16,476 nucleotides of DNA from Steroidobacteraceae bacterium (GCA_025927665.1 JAICKZ010000026.1:1-16476); one strand, 5' to 3'. Positions 8,225-15,295 are shown, counted from the first letter of the stretch. The notes: generated by a model not told the origin, from the letters alone. A program made the numbers and translations.

Positions 8225-8367
8225 TAGGACTTATATAAAGCGTTGCGAGCGAAGTTAGTTTATGCACAGCCGGAGCGCAGCAACCGGAGTGTATATGCCA
8301 ATACATGAGGATTGCGAGCACCGCATGGGCATAAAATAACAAGCGCAGTAGCTTTAAATAAGTCCTA
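8225..8367. mobile_element. 143 bp MITE-like palindromic element at the fliE stop
   Basis: TAGGACTTATATAAAGC (8225-8241) is repeated in inverse at 8351-8367 with 16 of 17 bases matching. Inner segments also pair: 8254-8273 matches the complement of 8321-8340 at 16 of 20 positions. The centre is a GTAT/ATAC stem (8291-8294 with 8301-8304). The whole unit can therefore fold as one long imperfect hairpin. Its ends read TA-GGAC...GTCC-TA, as expected for an element that duplicates a TA target. It contains no ORF. The right end covers the fliE stop codon. It resembles short non-autonomous repeats scattered in gammaproteobacterial genomes, but no other copy is seen in this window. Confidence 0.7.
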
Positions 8368-8700
8368 AATCTGCATGTTCATGATTTCCTGATACGCACT
8401 CACCATACGATTACGCACTTCAGTCGCTGCACGAAATGAAACATTCGCTTTCTGCATTTCGATCATCACATCCGAAAGTTGTACGCCAGGAACACCGCGT
8501 TGAAAGGCGGTGGCCATCTCTCCAGCCTTCATCTGCGATTGATTCACGGCATTCATGCCACCTTTAAGAAGGTCAGCAAAATTACTACCAGGAACCGCAG
8601 TCGCATTTGTTGTTGGTCCGAGCGTGACCGCTGGCGCTTTAATCTGAGATTGCATGTTGCGAATCTGTGACAGCACCGAATCAATTTGCATGTTGCTCAT
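8365..8700 (-). CDS. fliE: Flagellar hook-basal body protein FliE
   Basis: This 111-residue protein joins the MS ring to the proximal rod and is an early export substrate. The conserved C-terminal half is complete: NFADLLKGGMNAVNQSQMKAGEMATAFQRG, then LSDVMIEMQKANVSFRAATEVRNRMVSAYQEIMNMQI, ending where FliE proteins normally end. The stop codon TAG (8367-8365) is formed by the terminal repeat of the palindromic element, so the insertion left the protein intact. The gene begins 53 nt after the FleR-like gene. I see no convincing sigma54 promoter in that gap. Confidence 0.95.
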   Translation of the reverse strand: MSNMQIDSVLSQIRNMQSQIKAPAVTLGPTTNATAVPGSNFADLLKGGMNAVNQSQMKAGEMATAFQRGVPGVQLSDVMIEMQKANVSFRAATEVRNRMVSAYQEIMNMQI

Positions 8701-8753
8701 AAATTTATAAGTCGCGTTGTATTAACTATCGATGACACATTTAGAAGTGCTGA

Positions 8754-9845
8754 TCAGGCAGCAGGAACATCGACACCAGAATCACGCAGACGCGCCAACT
8801 TGTATCGCAATGTGCGTTGACTGATGCCGAGTTTCTCGGCAACTTCACGACGATTACCTTTACCCGCGCGCAACGCGTCCAAAATTAAGACGCGTTCTGC
8901 CGTTTCAAGCGAATCAGAAAGAGGCGCAGCTTCATTGCGAATACTTAGCGCGGGTTGGCCTGTATGTAATTCGGCTTCAAACTGAATATGTTCTTGCTCG
9001 ATGACAGGGCCGCTCGACAGTATCAAAGCACGCTGCATCACATTATCGAGTTCACGCACATTGCCCGGCCATGGATAAGTCAGCAAACAATGTACCGCAT
9101 CTGCCGATATCGCTGGAATGCGTTCGCCTGGTTTACTACGCATATTTAAAATGCGCATTGCCAGTGGCAGTACATCATCACGACGATCACGCAGTGGTGA
9201 CAACATCAATGGAAATACATTCAGACGATAATACAAATCTTCACGAAACCGACCCGCTGCGACTTCGGTGCGTAGTGATCGATTGGTAGTTGCCAATACA
9301 CGCACATCTAACGCTATCGGTTGACGTGAACCAATGCGCTCAACTTCACGTTCTTGTAGTACACGCAATAGTTTTGCCTGCAATCCCAATGGCATTTCAG
9401 TGACTTCATCCAGCAACAACGTGCCGCAATTTGCTTGCTCAAATTTACCGGCATGTGCTGTGTGAGCACCGGTGAAGGCGCCGCGCTCGTAACCAAACAA
9501 CATTGCTTCCAACATGTTTTCCGGAATCGCCGCGCAATTGATCGCAATGAAGGGTTGGTCTGCGCGTGGCGAATTGCAGTGAATGAAACGCGCCAGCACT
9601 TCTTTGCCGGTACCTGATTCACCGCTTAGTAACACGGTGCATTCGCTGACAGCAACACGGCGTGCCAACTCCACCATGCGTCGTGAAGTTTCGGCGCAGG
9701 CAATCAGATCATTGTATTCACGCAGCCATGATTGCTCACCTCGTGGTGGATTTAATATTTCGACTGGTGATGTCATCAGCTCGGTAATCACACGGTTTAC
9801 TGCCTGCTGTTCGCTGACTTGAGGTTCACTGATCATAATGGTCAC
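8754..9845 (-). CDS. fleR: FleR/FlrC-like sigma54 activator lacking a receiver domain
   Basis: This 363-residue AAA+ enhancer-binding protein has Walker A GESGTGKE at 75-82, an intact sigma54-contact loop GAFTGA at 122-127, Walker B LLLDEVTEM at 143-151, and RFREDLYYRLNVFPL and WPGNVREL. A Fis-type helix-turn-helix (GNRREVAEKLGISQRTLRYKLARL) lies at about 330-352. Its place between fleQ and fliE is that of FleR/FlrC, the class III activator of hook and basal-body genes. FleR normally begins with a phosphoacceptor receiver of about 120 residues. Here only about 45 residues precede the AAA+ module. No fleS kinase gene is present. The start is either GTG at 9845, overlapping the upstream ORF by 4 nt, or ATG at 9836. 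Confidence 0.85.
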   Translation of the reverse strand: MTIMISEPQVSEQQAVNRVITELMTSPVEILNPPRGEQSWLREYNDLIACAETSRRMVELARRVAVSECTVLLSGESGTGKEVLARFIHCNSPRADQPFIAINCAAIPENMLEAMLFGYERGAFTGAHTAHAGKFEQANCGTLLLDEVTEMPLGLQAKLLRVLQEREVERIGSRQPIALDVRVLATTNRSLRTEVAAGRFREDLYYRLNVFPLMLSPLRDRRDDVLPLAMRILNMRSKPGERIPAISADAVHCLLTYPWPGNVRELDNVMQRALILSSGPVIEQEHIQFEAELHTGQPALSIRNEAAPLSDSLETAERVLILDALRAGKGNRREVAEKLGISQRTLRYKLARLRDSGVDVPAA

Positions 9846-10057
9846 TCTGCTGGTTGACGTTTAGAACACTTGTGAAGTAACGGAGCAAGTTCCATGCCCT
9901 GTTGATAGGGTGTCAGTGCCACTCGGCAGATCAATGCCGGAGATTTGCCAAACATTTCACATTGCAAGCCACAATTGATGAGTTTGTTTGCCAGCGACGT
10001 TGCACATGCTTCAACAAATGTGAAGTGAGTTCGCAATACGTAACGAAGTGGCAGCAA
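9842..10057 (-). CDS. Small Cys-containing ORF between fleQ and the FleR-like gene
   Basis: This is a possible 71-residue protein with five cysteines, ending LTPYQQGMELAPLLHKCSK. I recognise no family. It occupies the position of fleS in Pseudomonas-type clusters but is far too short to be a kinase and shows no kinase motifs. In its favour, the stop overlaps the next gene's GTG by 4 nt and the frame fills the gap. Against it, the only starts are TTG (10057) or other weak codons, and no ribosome-binding site is clear. It is in the same frame as fleQ, 13 codons beyond the fleQ stop, so it could also be residual coding sequence. Confidence 0.35.
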   Translation of the reverse strand: MLPLRYVLRTHFTFVEACATSLANKLINCGLQCEMFGKSPALICRVALTPYQQGMELAPLLHKCSKRQPAE

Positions 10058-10058
10058 T

Positions 10059-10080
10059 GAACGGCGCTGAATTGCCGTTC
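10059..10080. repeat. Perfect 7 bp inverted repeat just after fleQ
   Basis: GAACGGC and GCCGTTC flank an 8 nt loop in the 42-base gap between the fleQ stop and the small ORF. No T-run follows on either strand. It is not a classical terminator but could be an mRNA-stabilising or attenuating hairpin. Confidence 0.45.
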
Positions 10081-10096
10081 TAATTAAGATTAATCG

Positions 10097-11647
10097 TCAA
10101 AGTTCTGACGCGATATGGTCACCAAGCAATTCAAATTTGCGTAGCTTTTCCACCAGTGTCGTACGACGCAATTGCAACAGACGCGCCGCATGAGCCACCG
10201 TACCACCCGCACGTTCCATTGCTTGACGTATTAGCGCGCGTTCGATTTCATACAGATGCGAGCGCAGATCAAGTCCATTCGCTGGCAATTGCATAAGGTT
10301 TTCATCAGGCTGTGCTGCGGCGGAAAGCAATAAGAAAGCATGCTCGTCCGCCAATACTTCTTCATCCTGATCGATGGCTTCCAATGATTCATCGCCTTCA
10401 GCATGCATGTTTGCCGCAAGCGATAACGTTTCGTCCTGAGCTTGATTGGCATCGTTTAACAACTGCGTTGTCATCAACAATTGCTGGTCCTGCTCCGGAG
10501 TCCAATCCTTGGGACGATAACGTGCGGGCAGATCACTGACACTGACAATGCCATGTGGACAAAGAATAGATAATCTTTCAATCAGATTTCCCAGCTCACG
10601 TACGTTGCCCGGCCAATTGTAATTCATGAGTGCATCGATCACTCCCGGTTTAAAATTGATACGCGCACGACCGTTAGATACATTTTGTTCTACGAAGTCA
10701 CGCATGAGCACGTTCATATCTTCCAGACGCGATCTTAATGGCGGCATCTCGATAGGAAACACATTGAGCCGATAAAACAGATCTTCGCGAAACGCGCCTT
10801 TGATAATGGCTTCTTCGAGATTGCGATGCGTGGCGGCAATAATGCGAACGTTGCAACGGATGGGTGAACCGCCACCGATACGTTCGAAAACACGTTCCTG
10901 TAATACTCGCAACAACTTGACCTGCATGGTCATGCTCATGTCGCCGATTTCATCAAGAAACAAGGTACCGCCTTCAGCAATTTCAAACCGCCCTTTGCGT
11001 GCAGTAACTGCACCGGTGAATGAGCCTTTCTCGTGACCAAACAATTCGCTTTCGAGTAACTCTGATGGAATGGCGCCGCAATTGATTGCAACGAAGGGCC
11101 GTTGACGGCGTGGGCTGGCATCATGAATTGCACGTGCCACCACTTCTTTGCCAGAACCGGATTCACCCAGTATCAACACACTAGAACCATGTGCTGCTAC
11201 TTGCTTGATGAGCCGATTGACTTCACGCACCGCAACGGATGTGCCGCTCGGCAAATTAACGTTATTGGTTTCTTGTTCAGTTTGCGTCACTGATAAATGC
11301 AAGGCCGAGGCAAGTGCATCAACGTTGAAAGGAAACTTAAGTCGCACTACACGTTGTTGACCAGTAACCGCGGAAAGCTCCATCGCAACCTGCGCTGATC
11401 CATAACTGACCACCGGAATATCACACAGTGTGCCGCGCAATGCACCGCCAAGTTCATTCCAATTTGGTGAATCAGACACATCGCCAATGAATAATGCTTG
11501 CTCGGTACTTGCTACTTGCAACATGGTGCCGACCAAAGCTGCATGATCGACAACCATAGGTTGATAACCCAACCGTTGCAACACGGCGGCAACTTGCGCA
11601 GCTCGTGCGCCGTTGCAGTCATACACCACTGCATGTTGCGACTTCAT
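10097..11647 (-). CDS. fleQ: FleQ, master sigma54-dependent flagellar regulator
   Basis: This 516-residue enhancer-binding protein should activate the flagellar cascade with RpoN. Residues 1-120 form the atypical FleQ receiver-like domain. The AAA+ domain has Walker A GESGSGKE at 161-168, a sigma54-contact loop reading GSFTGA (208-213) instead of GAFTGA, and Walker B FLDEIGDM at 230-237. An acidic, Gln-rich linker of roughly 75 residues (about 382-456) precedes a Fis-type HTH at about 482-504. Its GTVAHAARLLQLRRTTLVEKLRK matches FleQ closely. The c-di-GMP-binding LFRS motif that precedes the AAA+ core of Pseudomonas FleQ is not evident here; the stretch reads NNVNLPSGTS (128-137). GAGG lies about 9 nt before the ATG. 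Confidence 0.93.
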   Translation of the reverse strand: MKSQHAVVYDCNGARAAQVAAVLQRLGYQPMVVDHAALVGTMLQVASTEQALFIGDVSDSPNWNELGGALRGTLCDIPVVSYGSAQVAMELSAVTGQQRVVRLKFPFNVDALASALHLSVTQTEQETNNVNLPSGTSVAVREVNRLIKQVAAHGSSVLILGESGSGKEVVARAIHDASPRRQRPFVAINCGAIPSELLESELFGHEKGSFTGAVTARKGRFEIAEGGTLFLDEIGDMSMTMQVKLLRVLQERVFERIGGGSPIRCNVRIIAATHRNLEEAIIKGAFREDLFYRLNVFPIEMPPLRSRLEDMNVLMRDFVEQNVSNGRARINFKPGVIDALMNYNWPGNVRELGNLIERLSILCPHGIVSVSDLPARYRPKDWTPEQDQQLLMTTQLLNDANQAQDETLSLAANMHAEGDESLEAIDQDEEVLADEHAFLLLSAAAQPDENLMQLPANGLDLRSHLYEIERALIRQAMERAGGTVAHAARLLQLRRTTLVEKLRKFELLGDHIASEL

Positions 11648-12016
11648 AAGTTATACCTCAGTACTGTATTTATTGTGACTGATACGTTATTGAATCCGCG
11701 TTGACACATCCTGCATCAAATTACATCTACGTCGTAAATTTGACGCGTTTTGTTTAATTGAGTATGAATAAATGTGTATGGCATTTTTCGCTGGCCTCAG
11801 ATTTTTTTGAGTGTTATTTATCGACACACATGCTTCATTCAGAAAGATCCCGAACTGCAGCGGTTTGCCTAAGGCAATAGCTATAAACAAACCATATAAC
11901 CTACTGAGTGATCGCTGATAAGCCGCGTTGAGTGCAAAGAAGTTCATAAAGATACACACATGCCGTGAAACTTTTGTGGTTGTGCATTGTCGTCGGAAAA
12001 ATAACGGTAAACATCA

Positions 12017-12046
12017 GTCACGCCCTGAACGCCAGAACAGCGTGAC
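12017..12046. repeat. 7 bp inverted repeat with 16 nt spacer
   Basis: GTCACGC at 12017-12023 is matched by GCGTGAC at 12040-12046. It sits 7 bp from the FleQ box, so it may be a second protein-binding dyad in the same regulatory cluster. Confidence 0.4.
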
Positions 12047-12052
12047 GAACTC

Positions 12053-12066
12053 GTCAATTCATTGAC
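12053..12066. promoter_or_regulatory. Predicted FleQ-binding box
   Basis: GTCAATTCATTGAC is a perfect 6 bp dyad with a 2 bp centre. It matches the published Pseudomonas FleQ recognition pattern (GTCA, six variable positions, TGAC) at every conserved end base. It lies about 400 bp upstream of fleQ, a distance compatible with enhancer-type activation or autoregulation. Confidence 0.6.
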
Positions 12067-12070
12067 TACA

Positions 12071-12087
12071 TTACGTCAGTTACGTCA
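12071..12087. repeat. Tandem TTACGTCA direct repeats
   Basis: TTACGTCA occurs at 12071-12078 and again at 12080-12087, followed by a CACGTG palindrome. The 9 bp spacing places the two copies close to one helical turn apart, which suits a dimeric or cooperative regulator. It lies 5 bp from the FleQ box. Confidence 0.35.
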
Positions 12088-12208
12088 CGTGATGATGTTC
12101 AAGTTAACGTTTACATCAGGCGTTGGCTGAAGCATTAATCTTTAGATCGCAACGATAACTAATGATTGTGCGCAAAGCTATCACTTATAAAGAATGCACA
12201 TTCAAAGT

Positions 12209-12230
12209 AGGAATGCTTGAACGCATTCCT
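12209..12230. repeat. Perfect 8 bp inverted repeat
   Basis: AGGAATGC and GCATTCCT flank a 6 nt loop, about 78 nt downstream of the end of the tPilZ-like gene. It could act as a 3' hairpin for the filament operon or as an operator. No T-run follows on the minus strand, so a factor-independent terminator is doubtful. Confidence 0.4.
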
Positions 12231-12307
12231 GCGTTAACTACGTATCGGAGCTATCTCAAAATTACTGCGTTCGTTATTTTCGCTCACGATGTTTACATAG
12301 TTAGGTT

Positions 12308-12883
12308 CTATTTGTTTTTAGGTTGGCGTGCGCCTGCCACTTGACGACGATGTCTGCGGAAGGCCAATTTCTCGATCAAATCAGAGACAACTTGACCCAT
12401 AGGATCAAATTTTATTTTTACGCGGCCATCCTGTCCTATAGATACAACTTGCCCGATCAAGCGTAAAGGCTCTGCAACACATTCACGCAAATAGATTTCG
12501 AGCAAGCCCGCTGCTTGTAATGTCGGTGGAGTGCCTTTGTGCTGCCAAACTGCACCCAATTTATTGAAACGAATTGACATGGCATCGGGACGCGGCTGTT
12601 GTGCAGCCAGTAGTTGACCAACCATGTCTAACAACAAATTGATCTTCATATCCATTCGCACAATATCGGCATGATACTGTGAATGATCATCCGCTTTACT
12701 TTTTTCAGGTTGTACGTGTTCTTCAATCGCTGCAGCGGCTTGTAATATCTTGAGATTGCCTTCATCACAACTGCGACGAAACACTTCACTAACTTGTCCA
12801 GATGCGGCGCGCCAACGCAATGGCAATATGTCTTCATATGCCAGCTCTTCAAACAGTACGATAGTGTCTATGCCTTCGTACAT
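12308..12883 (-). CDS. Atypical (tetrameric-type) PilZ-like flagellar protein
   Basis: This 191-residue soluble protein carries a long helix around 75-95 with heptad-like hydrophobics (DMKINLLLDMVGQLLAAQ). A beta-rich segment surrounds it: ILPLRWRAASG near the start, then AMSIRFNKLGAVWQ, GLLEIYLRECVAEPLRLIGQVVSI and GRVKIKFDPMG. The tail is basic. The layout resembles the non-canonical tetrameric PilZ domain described in Xanthomonas (Pfam PF16823-type), in which an inserted helix mediates tetramerisation. The canonical c-di-GMP motifs RxxxR and (D/N)xSxxG are not visible, in keeping with that class. It is the last gene of the filament operon, 36 nt after fliT. A role in motility control is inference. 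Confidence 0.65.
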   Translation of the reverse strand: MYEGIDTIVLFEELAYEDILPLRWRAASGQVSEVFRRSCDEGNLKILQAAAAIEEHVQPEKSKADDHSQYHADIVRMDMKINLLLDMVGQLLAAQQPRPDAMSIRFNKLGAVWQHKGTPPTLQAAGLLEIYLRECVAEPLRLIGQVVSIGQDGRVKIKFDPMGQVVSDLIEKLAFRRHRRQVAGARQPKNK

Positions 12884-12919
12884 TTAGTACTCGCAATAAT
12901 AATCCGTCTTATCGCCGCA

Positions 12920-13246
12920 TTAATTATGCAGAGCATACAAAGCGCCACTCCATCGCGAACTGGCGATGGCATGTGCAACGACACGCATGATGGCCTGCTC
13001 CGATTCAGTGACTGCGGCTTCCAATGCGGCAACATTACTATCGCTGACACTGCCAGCATCCATTAGATCTTGCATGACTCGACGACGTTGTTCTACGCCG
13101 TCCAATACTTGAGTCCAGCGGCCTTGTAGCGCATCTTCCACGAGTCCATCGGTGGCAGACAGCACGCCTTGCAATAGTTGACATACATTTGTTGTAACCT
13201 GACTGCAGGTAACGGAATTCATACCGCTTTGATCATTCATCTTCAT
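12920..13246 (-). CDS. fliT: FliT-like flagellar chaperone
   Basis: This is a predicted 108-residue, mostly helical protein (GVLSATDGLVEDALQGRWTQVLDGVEQRRRVMQDLM, then ALEAAVTESEQAIMRVVAHA). The W-x3-L-x3-E-x-RR pattern is typical of FliT and its Pseudomonas counterpart encoded after fliS. FliT chaperones the cap protein FliD and in some species modulates export or regulators. I chose the ATG at 13246 because it overlaps the fliS stop by 4 nt (ATGA) and has an AAAGGTGG ribosome site about 6 nt upstream. A longer frame to 13291 would lie inside fliS. Confidence 0.7.
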   Translation of the reverse strand: MKMNDQSGMNSVTCSQVTTNVCQLLQGVLSATDGLVEDALQGRWTQVLDGVEQRRRVMQDLMDAGSVSDSNVAALEAAVTESEQAIMRVVAHAIASSRWSGALYALHN

Positions 13247-13659
13247 GGCGCCACCTTTGGAGTTCTGACACTGGGTGGAATGGCACCCCACGCGTCACGA
13301 ATCTCGGATAACAATTTATTGACTTCATCAATCGCTTTGATGTCATCTTGCAAGTTTGCTGCCAACATACGTCGAATCATGTAATCGTATAGTCTTTCCA
13401 ACGAAAGACTTAGCTCACCACCAACCTGATGGTTAAGACTGTTGCGTAATTCGTCAACAATTGCCGTGGCGCGATGTAACGCAGCAGCCTTGGCTATTTT
13501 GTCACCGCGCTGAATAGCGGCTCGCGCCATGCCGAGTCTTTCCAACGCAGTGTGCATTAACATATTGATCAGCTGATAAGGATCTGCTTCTAGCACTGAA
13601 CTGTGCGCAGCTACGTTTTTGTACGCCGCAATACTCGATGAATTTGGATAGCCTGCCAT
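13243..13659 (-). CDS. fliS: Flagellin export chaperone FliS
   Basis: This 138-residue helical protein binds the flagellin C-terminus and prevents premature polymerisation. Family hallmarks are AAYKNVAAHSSVLEADPYQLINMLMHTALERL at residues 11-42, then GDKIAKAAALHRATAIVDELRNSL, GGELSLSLERLYDYMIRRML and DEVNKLLSEIRDAWGAI. Length and layout are normal. GGAG lies 8 nt before the ATG. The gene follows fliD after a 193 nt gap containing two hairpins. That is longer than other gaps in the operon, so fliS may have separate control. Confidence 0.95.
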   Translation of the reverse strand: MAGYPNSSSIAAYKNVAAHSSVLEADPYQLINMLMHTALERLGMARAAIQRGDKIAKAAALHRATAIVDELRNSLNHQVGGELSLSLERLYDYMIRRMLAANLQDDIKAIDEVNKLLSEIRDAWGAIPPSVRTPKVAP

Positions 13660-13750
13660 TTTTCACGCTCCACAATGTCATGAAATGTAACGGCTGAATT
13701 TGTTTTAGCTTGATAGCAAGGGGTTGAGCAATCTTTGGTGTTGGCTGAAT

Positions 13751-13774
13751 AGTGACAGTGGATTTCCACTCACT
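13751..13774. repeat. Bulged hairpin in the fliD-fliS gap
   Basis: AGTGA and GTGGA (13751-13762, with a 2 nt bulge between them) pair with TCCAC and TCACT (13765-13774) around a 2 bp centre. It could be an operator dyad or an mRNA processing hairpin. No sigma28 or sigma54 promoter is obvious next to it. Confidence 0.4.
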
Positions 13775-13813
13775 ACTGCACGTGAAACGCGATGAAAATT
13801 TACAGGCGCAACG

Positions 13814-13835
13814 ATGTATTTTTTTATAAATACAT
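13814..13835. repeat. AT-rich 8 bp hairpin just downstream of fliD
   Basis: ATGTATTT and AAATACAT flank a 6 nt AT-only loop, 18 nt beyond the fliD stop. The stem is perfect but weak. It could lower read-through into fliS or mark an mRNA end, though it lacks the GC-rich stem of a standard terminator. Confidence 0.4.
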
Positions 13836-13852
13836 TTTGATAGTAAAACAAA

Positions 13853-15295
13853 CTAATTGCCTGAAGCGTTACCTGATGTCGTCTTCGCCAAATTAGCAAA
13901 CTGCTGCGTAAGATAACTCGATGTCTGTTGCATTTGCGCCAGCAATGTATCCATAGTGGTAAATTGCGCCGTCAATCTTGCGGTAATGACTGCTTTTCGT
14001 GCAGTCGCTGCGGTTTGCTCAGCGTCAATTTGCTTTTGTTGAGTGGCTAATTTTTGGTTGCGTGTATCAATGCCGGACCCCGCCGCCAACTGAGCGCCGA
14101 TAAATGTTGATAACTTGGTTGCAACACCGTCGGTCGCACCAAACACCGTGCTCACGGCGTTAAAATTACTATTCAACACGTTGCTTAATTTATTGGTATC
14201 GAGTGTCAAACTACCGTCACTGTTAGTGGTAATGCCAATCGATGCCAATGAGTTGTACTGACCGATCGCACTAGGAACTGAATTTGTTAAGGTGCGTCGA
14301 ATCTGGCTGCTGATACCGTCGAGTAACGAATCGCCGAGCAATGGCCCAGCCACTTGCGATGCTGCATCATAGTTACCCAACTTGGCGATGACACCTTGAA
14401 GAGTATTGTAAGAGTTAACAAAAGTTTGTAGCCGACTGGTTACGGTACTATTGTCGTTTGCAATCGTCAGTGCAATCTTTGTGTCCGGTTTGGCCGCGAG
14501 TAAGTTGATGGTTACACCATCGATAGCGTTGCTGACAACATTGGTTGGACTGCTTGCAGTTACGCCCGCCACGATGATCGATGCATCCTTCGCTTCTTGC
14601 AGAGAGGTATAGTTGGCCGTGTTGGTTCCATTATACGCCAAGGTGTTCAAACCACCATCACCACCATTTGCGGCAACCGTAATTGTATTTGCAGCGCCAG
14701 TACGATTAGAGCTCAATACCAGTTGTGACGTCGTTGTGCCATTCTGATCTGTGCCATGAACAATGGTGGCGCCAATGCCTGGATTGTCGCTGGCAGAATT
14801 AATTGCATCACGAATTGCCGACAGACTTGAGTGGCTGCTATCAAGCGTGACCGTAAAAGTCGAAGAGCCAAGCGTGAGTGTGAGCGAACCACTGCCCAAT
14901 ACACCAGTGCCATCACCAGCAATAGGTTTGGAAAGAATTTGTTGTGACTGCGCTAAATTTTGCACTTGTACTTGGTAAGTACCGGCCGCTGCAGCAGTGC
15001 CCGCTGCAGCAGTAAAAATGGTAGCGTCACTTGGCGTTGCTGTTTTGACTTGAAAATCGGATTGTGAATTAAGCGAGTTCAAGGAAGACTGAAAGGTTGC
15101 AAGCGCTCCCTTCAATTGGCCAATTGCCGAAATGCCGGTACCCACTTGCGAAGTTTCGCGCGCAATGCGTGCTGTATCTGGCTGCGTATCTGCAGTGACT
15201 AGTTGCGTTACTAGACTGTTTATATCAATGCCAGAACCGACTCCCAGTGATTGTAGAATGCCACCGGTACCGGAAGTTGCAGTAGTAGTTGTCAT
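13853..15295 (-). CDS. fliD: Flagellar filament cap protein FliD
   Basis: This 480-residue protein forms the filament-tip cap that guides flagellin folding and may contact surfaces. The N-terminal signature GGILQSLGVGSGIDINSLVTQLV spans about 11-33. The FliD_N domain continues with GAAGTYQVQVQNLAQSQQI-type sequence. The centre is rich in Thr, Ser and Asn, as in surface-exposed D2/D3 domains. The C-terminal domain has RLQTFVNSYNTLQGVI, GPLLGDSLLDGISSQIRRTL, LASIGITTNSDGSLTLDTNKL and a terminal coiled coil ending MDTLLAQMQQTSSYLTQQFANL. It starts 22 nt after flaG, so the two are probably co-transcribed. Confidence 0.97.
   Translation of the reverse strand: MTTTTATSGTGGILQSLGVGSGIDINSLVTQLVTADTQPDTARIARETSQVGTGISAIGQLKGALATFQSSLNSLNSQSDFQVKTATPSDATIFTAAAGTAAAAGTYQVQVQNLAQSQQILSKPIAGDGTGVLGSGSLTLTLGSSTFTVTLDSSHSSLSAIRDAINSASDNPGIGATIVHGTDQNGTTTSQLVLSSNRTGAANTITVAANGGDGGLNTLAYNGTNTANYTSLQEAKDASIIVAGVTASSPTNVVSNAIDGVTINLLAAKPDTKIALTIANDNSTVTSRLQTFVNSYNTLQGVIAKLGNYDAASQVAGPLLGDSLLDGISSQIRRTLTNSVPSAIGQYNSLASIGITTNSDGSLTLDTNKLSNVLNSNFNAVSTVFGATDGVATKLSTFIGAQLAAGSGIDTRNQKLATQQKQIDAEQTAATARKAVITARLTAQFTTMDTLLAQMQQTSSYLTQQFANLAKTTSGNASGN

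Larger units (their letters stand above)
11648..12307. other. 660 bp intergenic regulatory region upstream of fleQ
   Basis: This stretch separates the tPilZ-like gene from fleQ. It carries a near-consensus FleQ box, several inverted and direct repeats (12017-12230), and AT-rich stretches nearer fleQ. Two frames are open (11687-11959 minus, 12162-12344 plus), but neither resembles a known protein or has a supporting ribosome site. I could not identify a convincing sigma70 or sigma54 promoter by eye. Confidence 0.6.

Noticed and set aside
11687..11959. 90-codon minus-strand frame just upstream of fleQ
   Set aside because: No recognisable motif, atypical composition and no ribosome-binding site. 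It lies in an AT-rich regulatory gap and is probably chance.
12162..12344. 60-codon plus-strand frame
   Set aside because: It runs into the end of the tPilZ-like gene on the opposite strand and has no family resemblance or ribosome-binding site.
13705..13899. 64-codon minus-strand frame overlapping the fliD 3' end
   Set aside because: It is a shadow of fliD out of frame, and the remainder covers hairpins.
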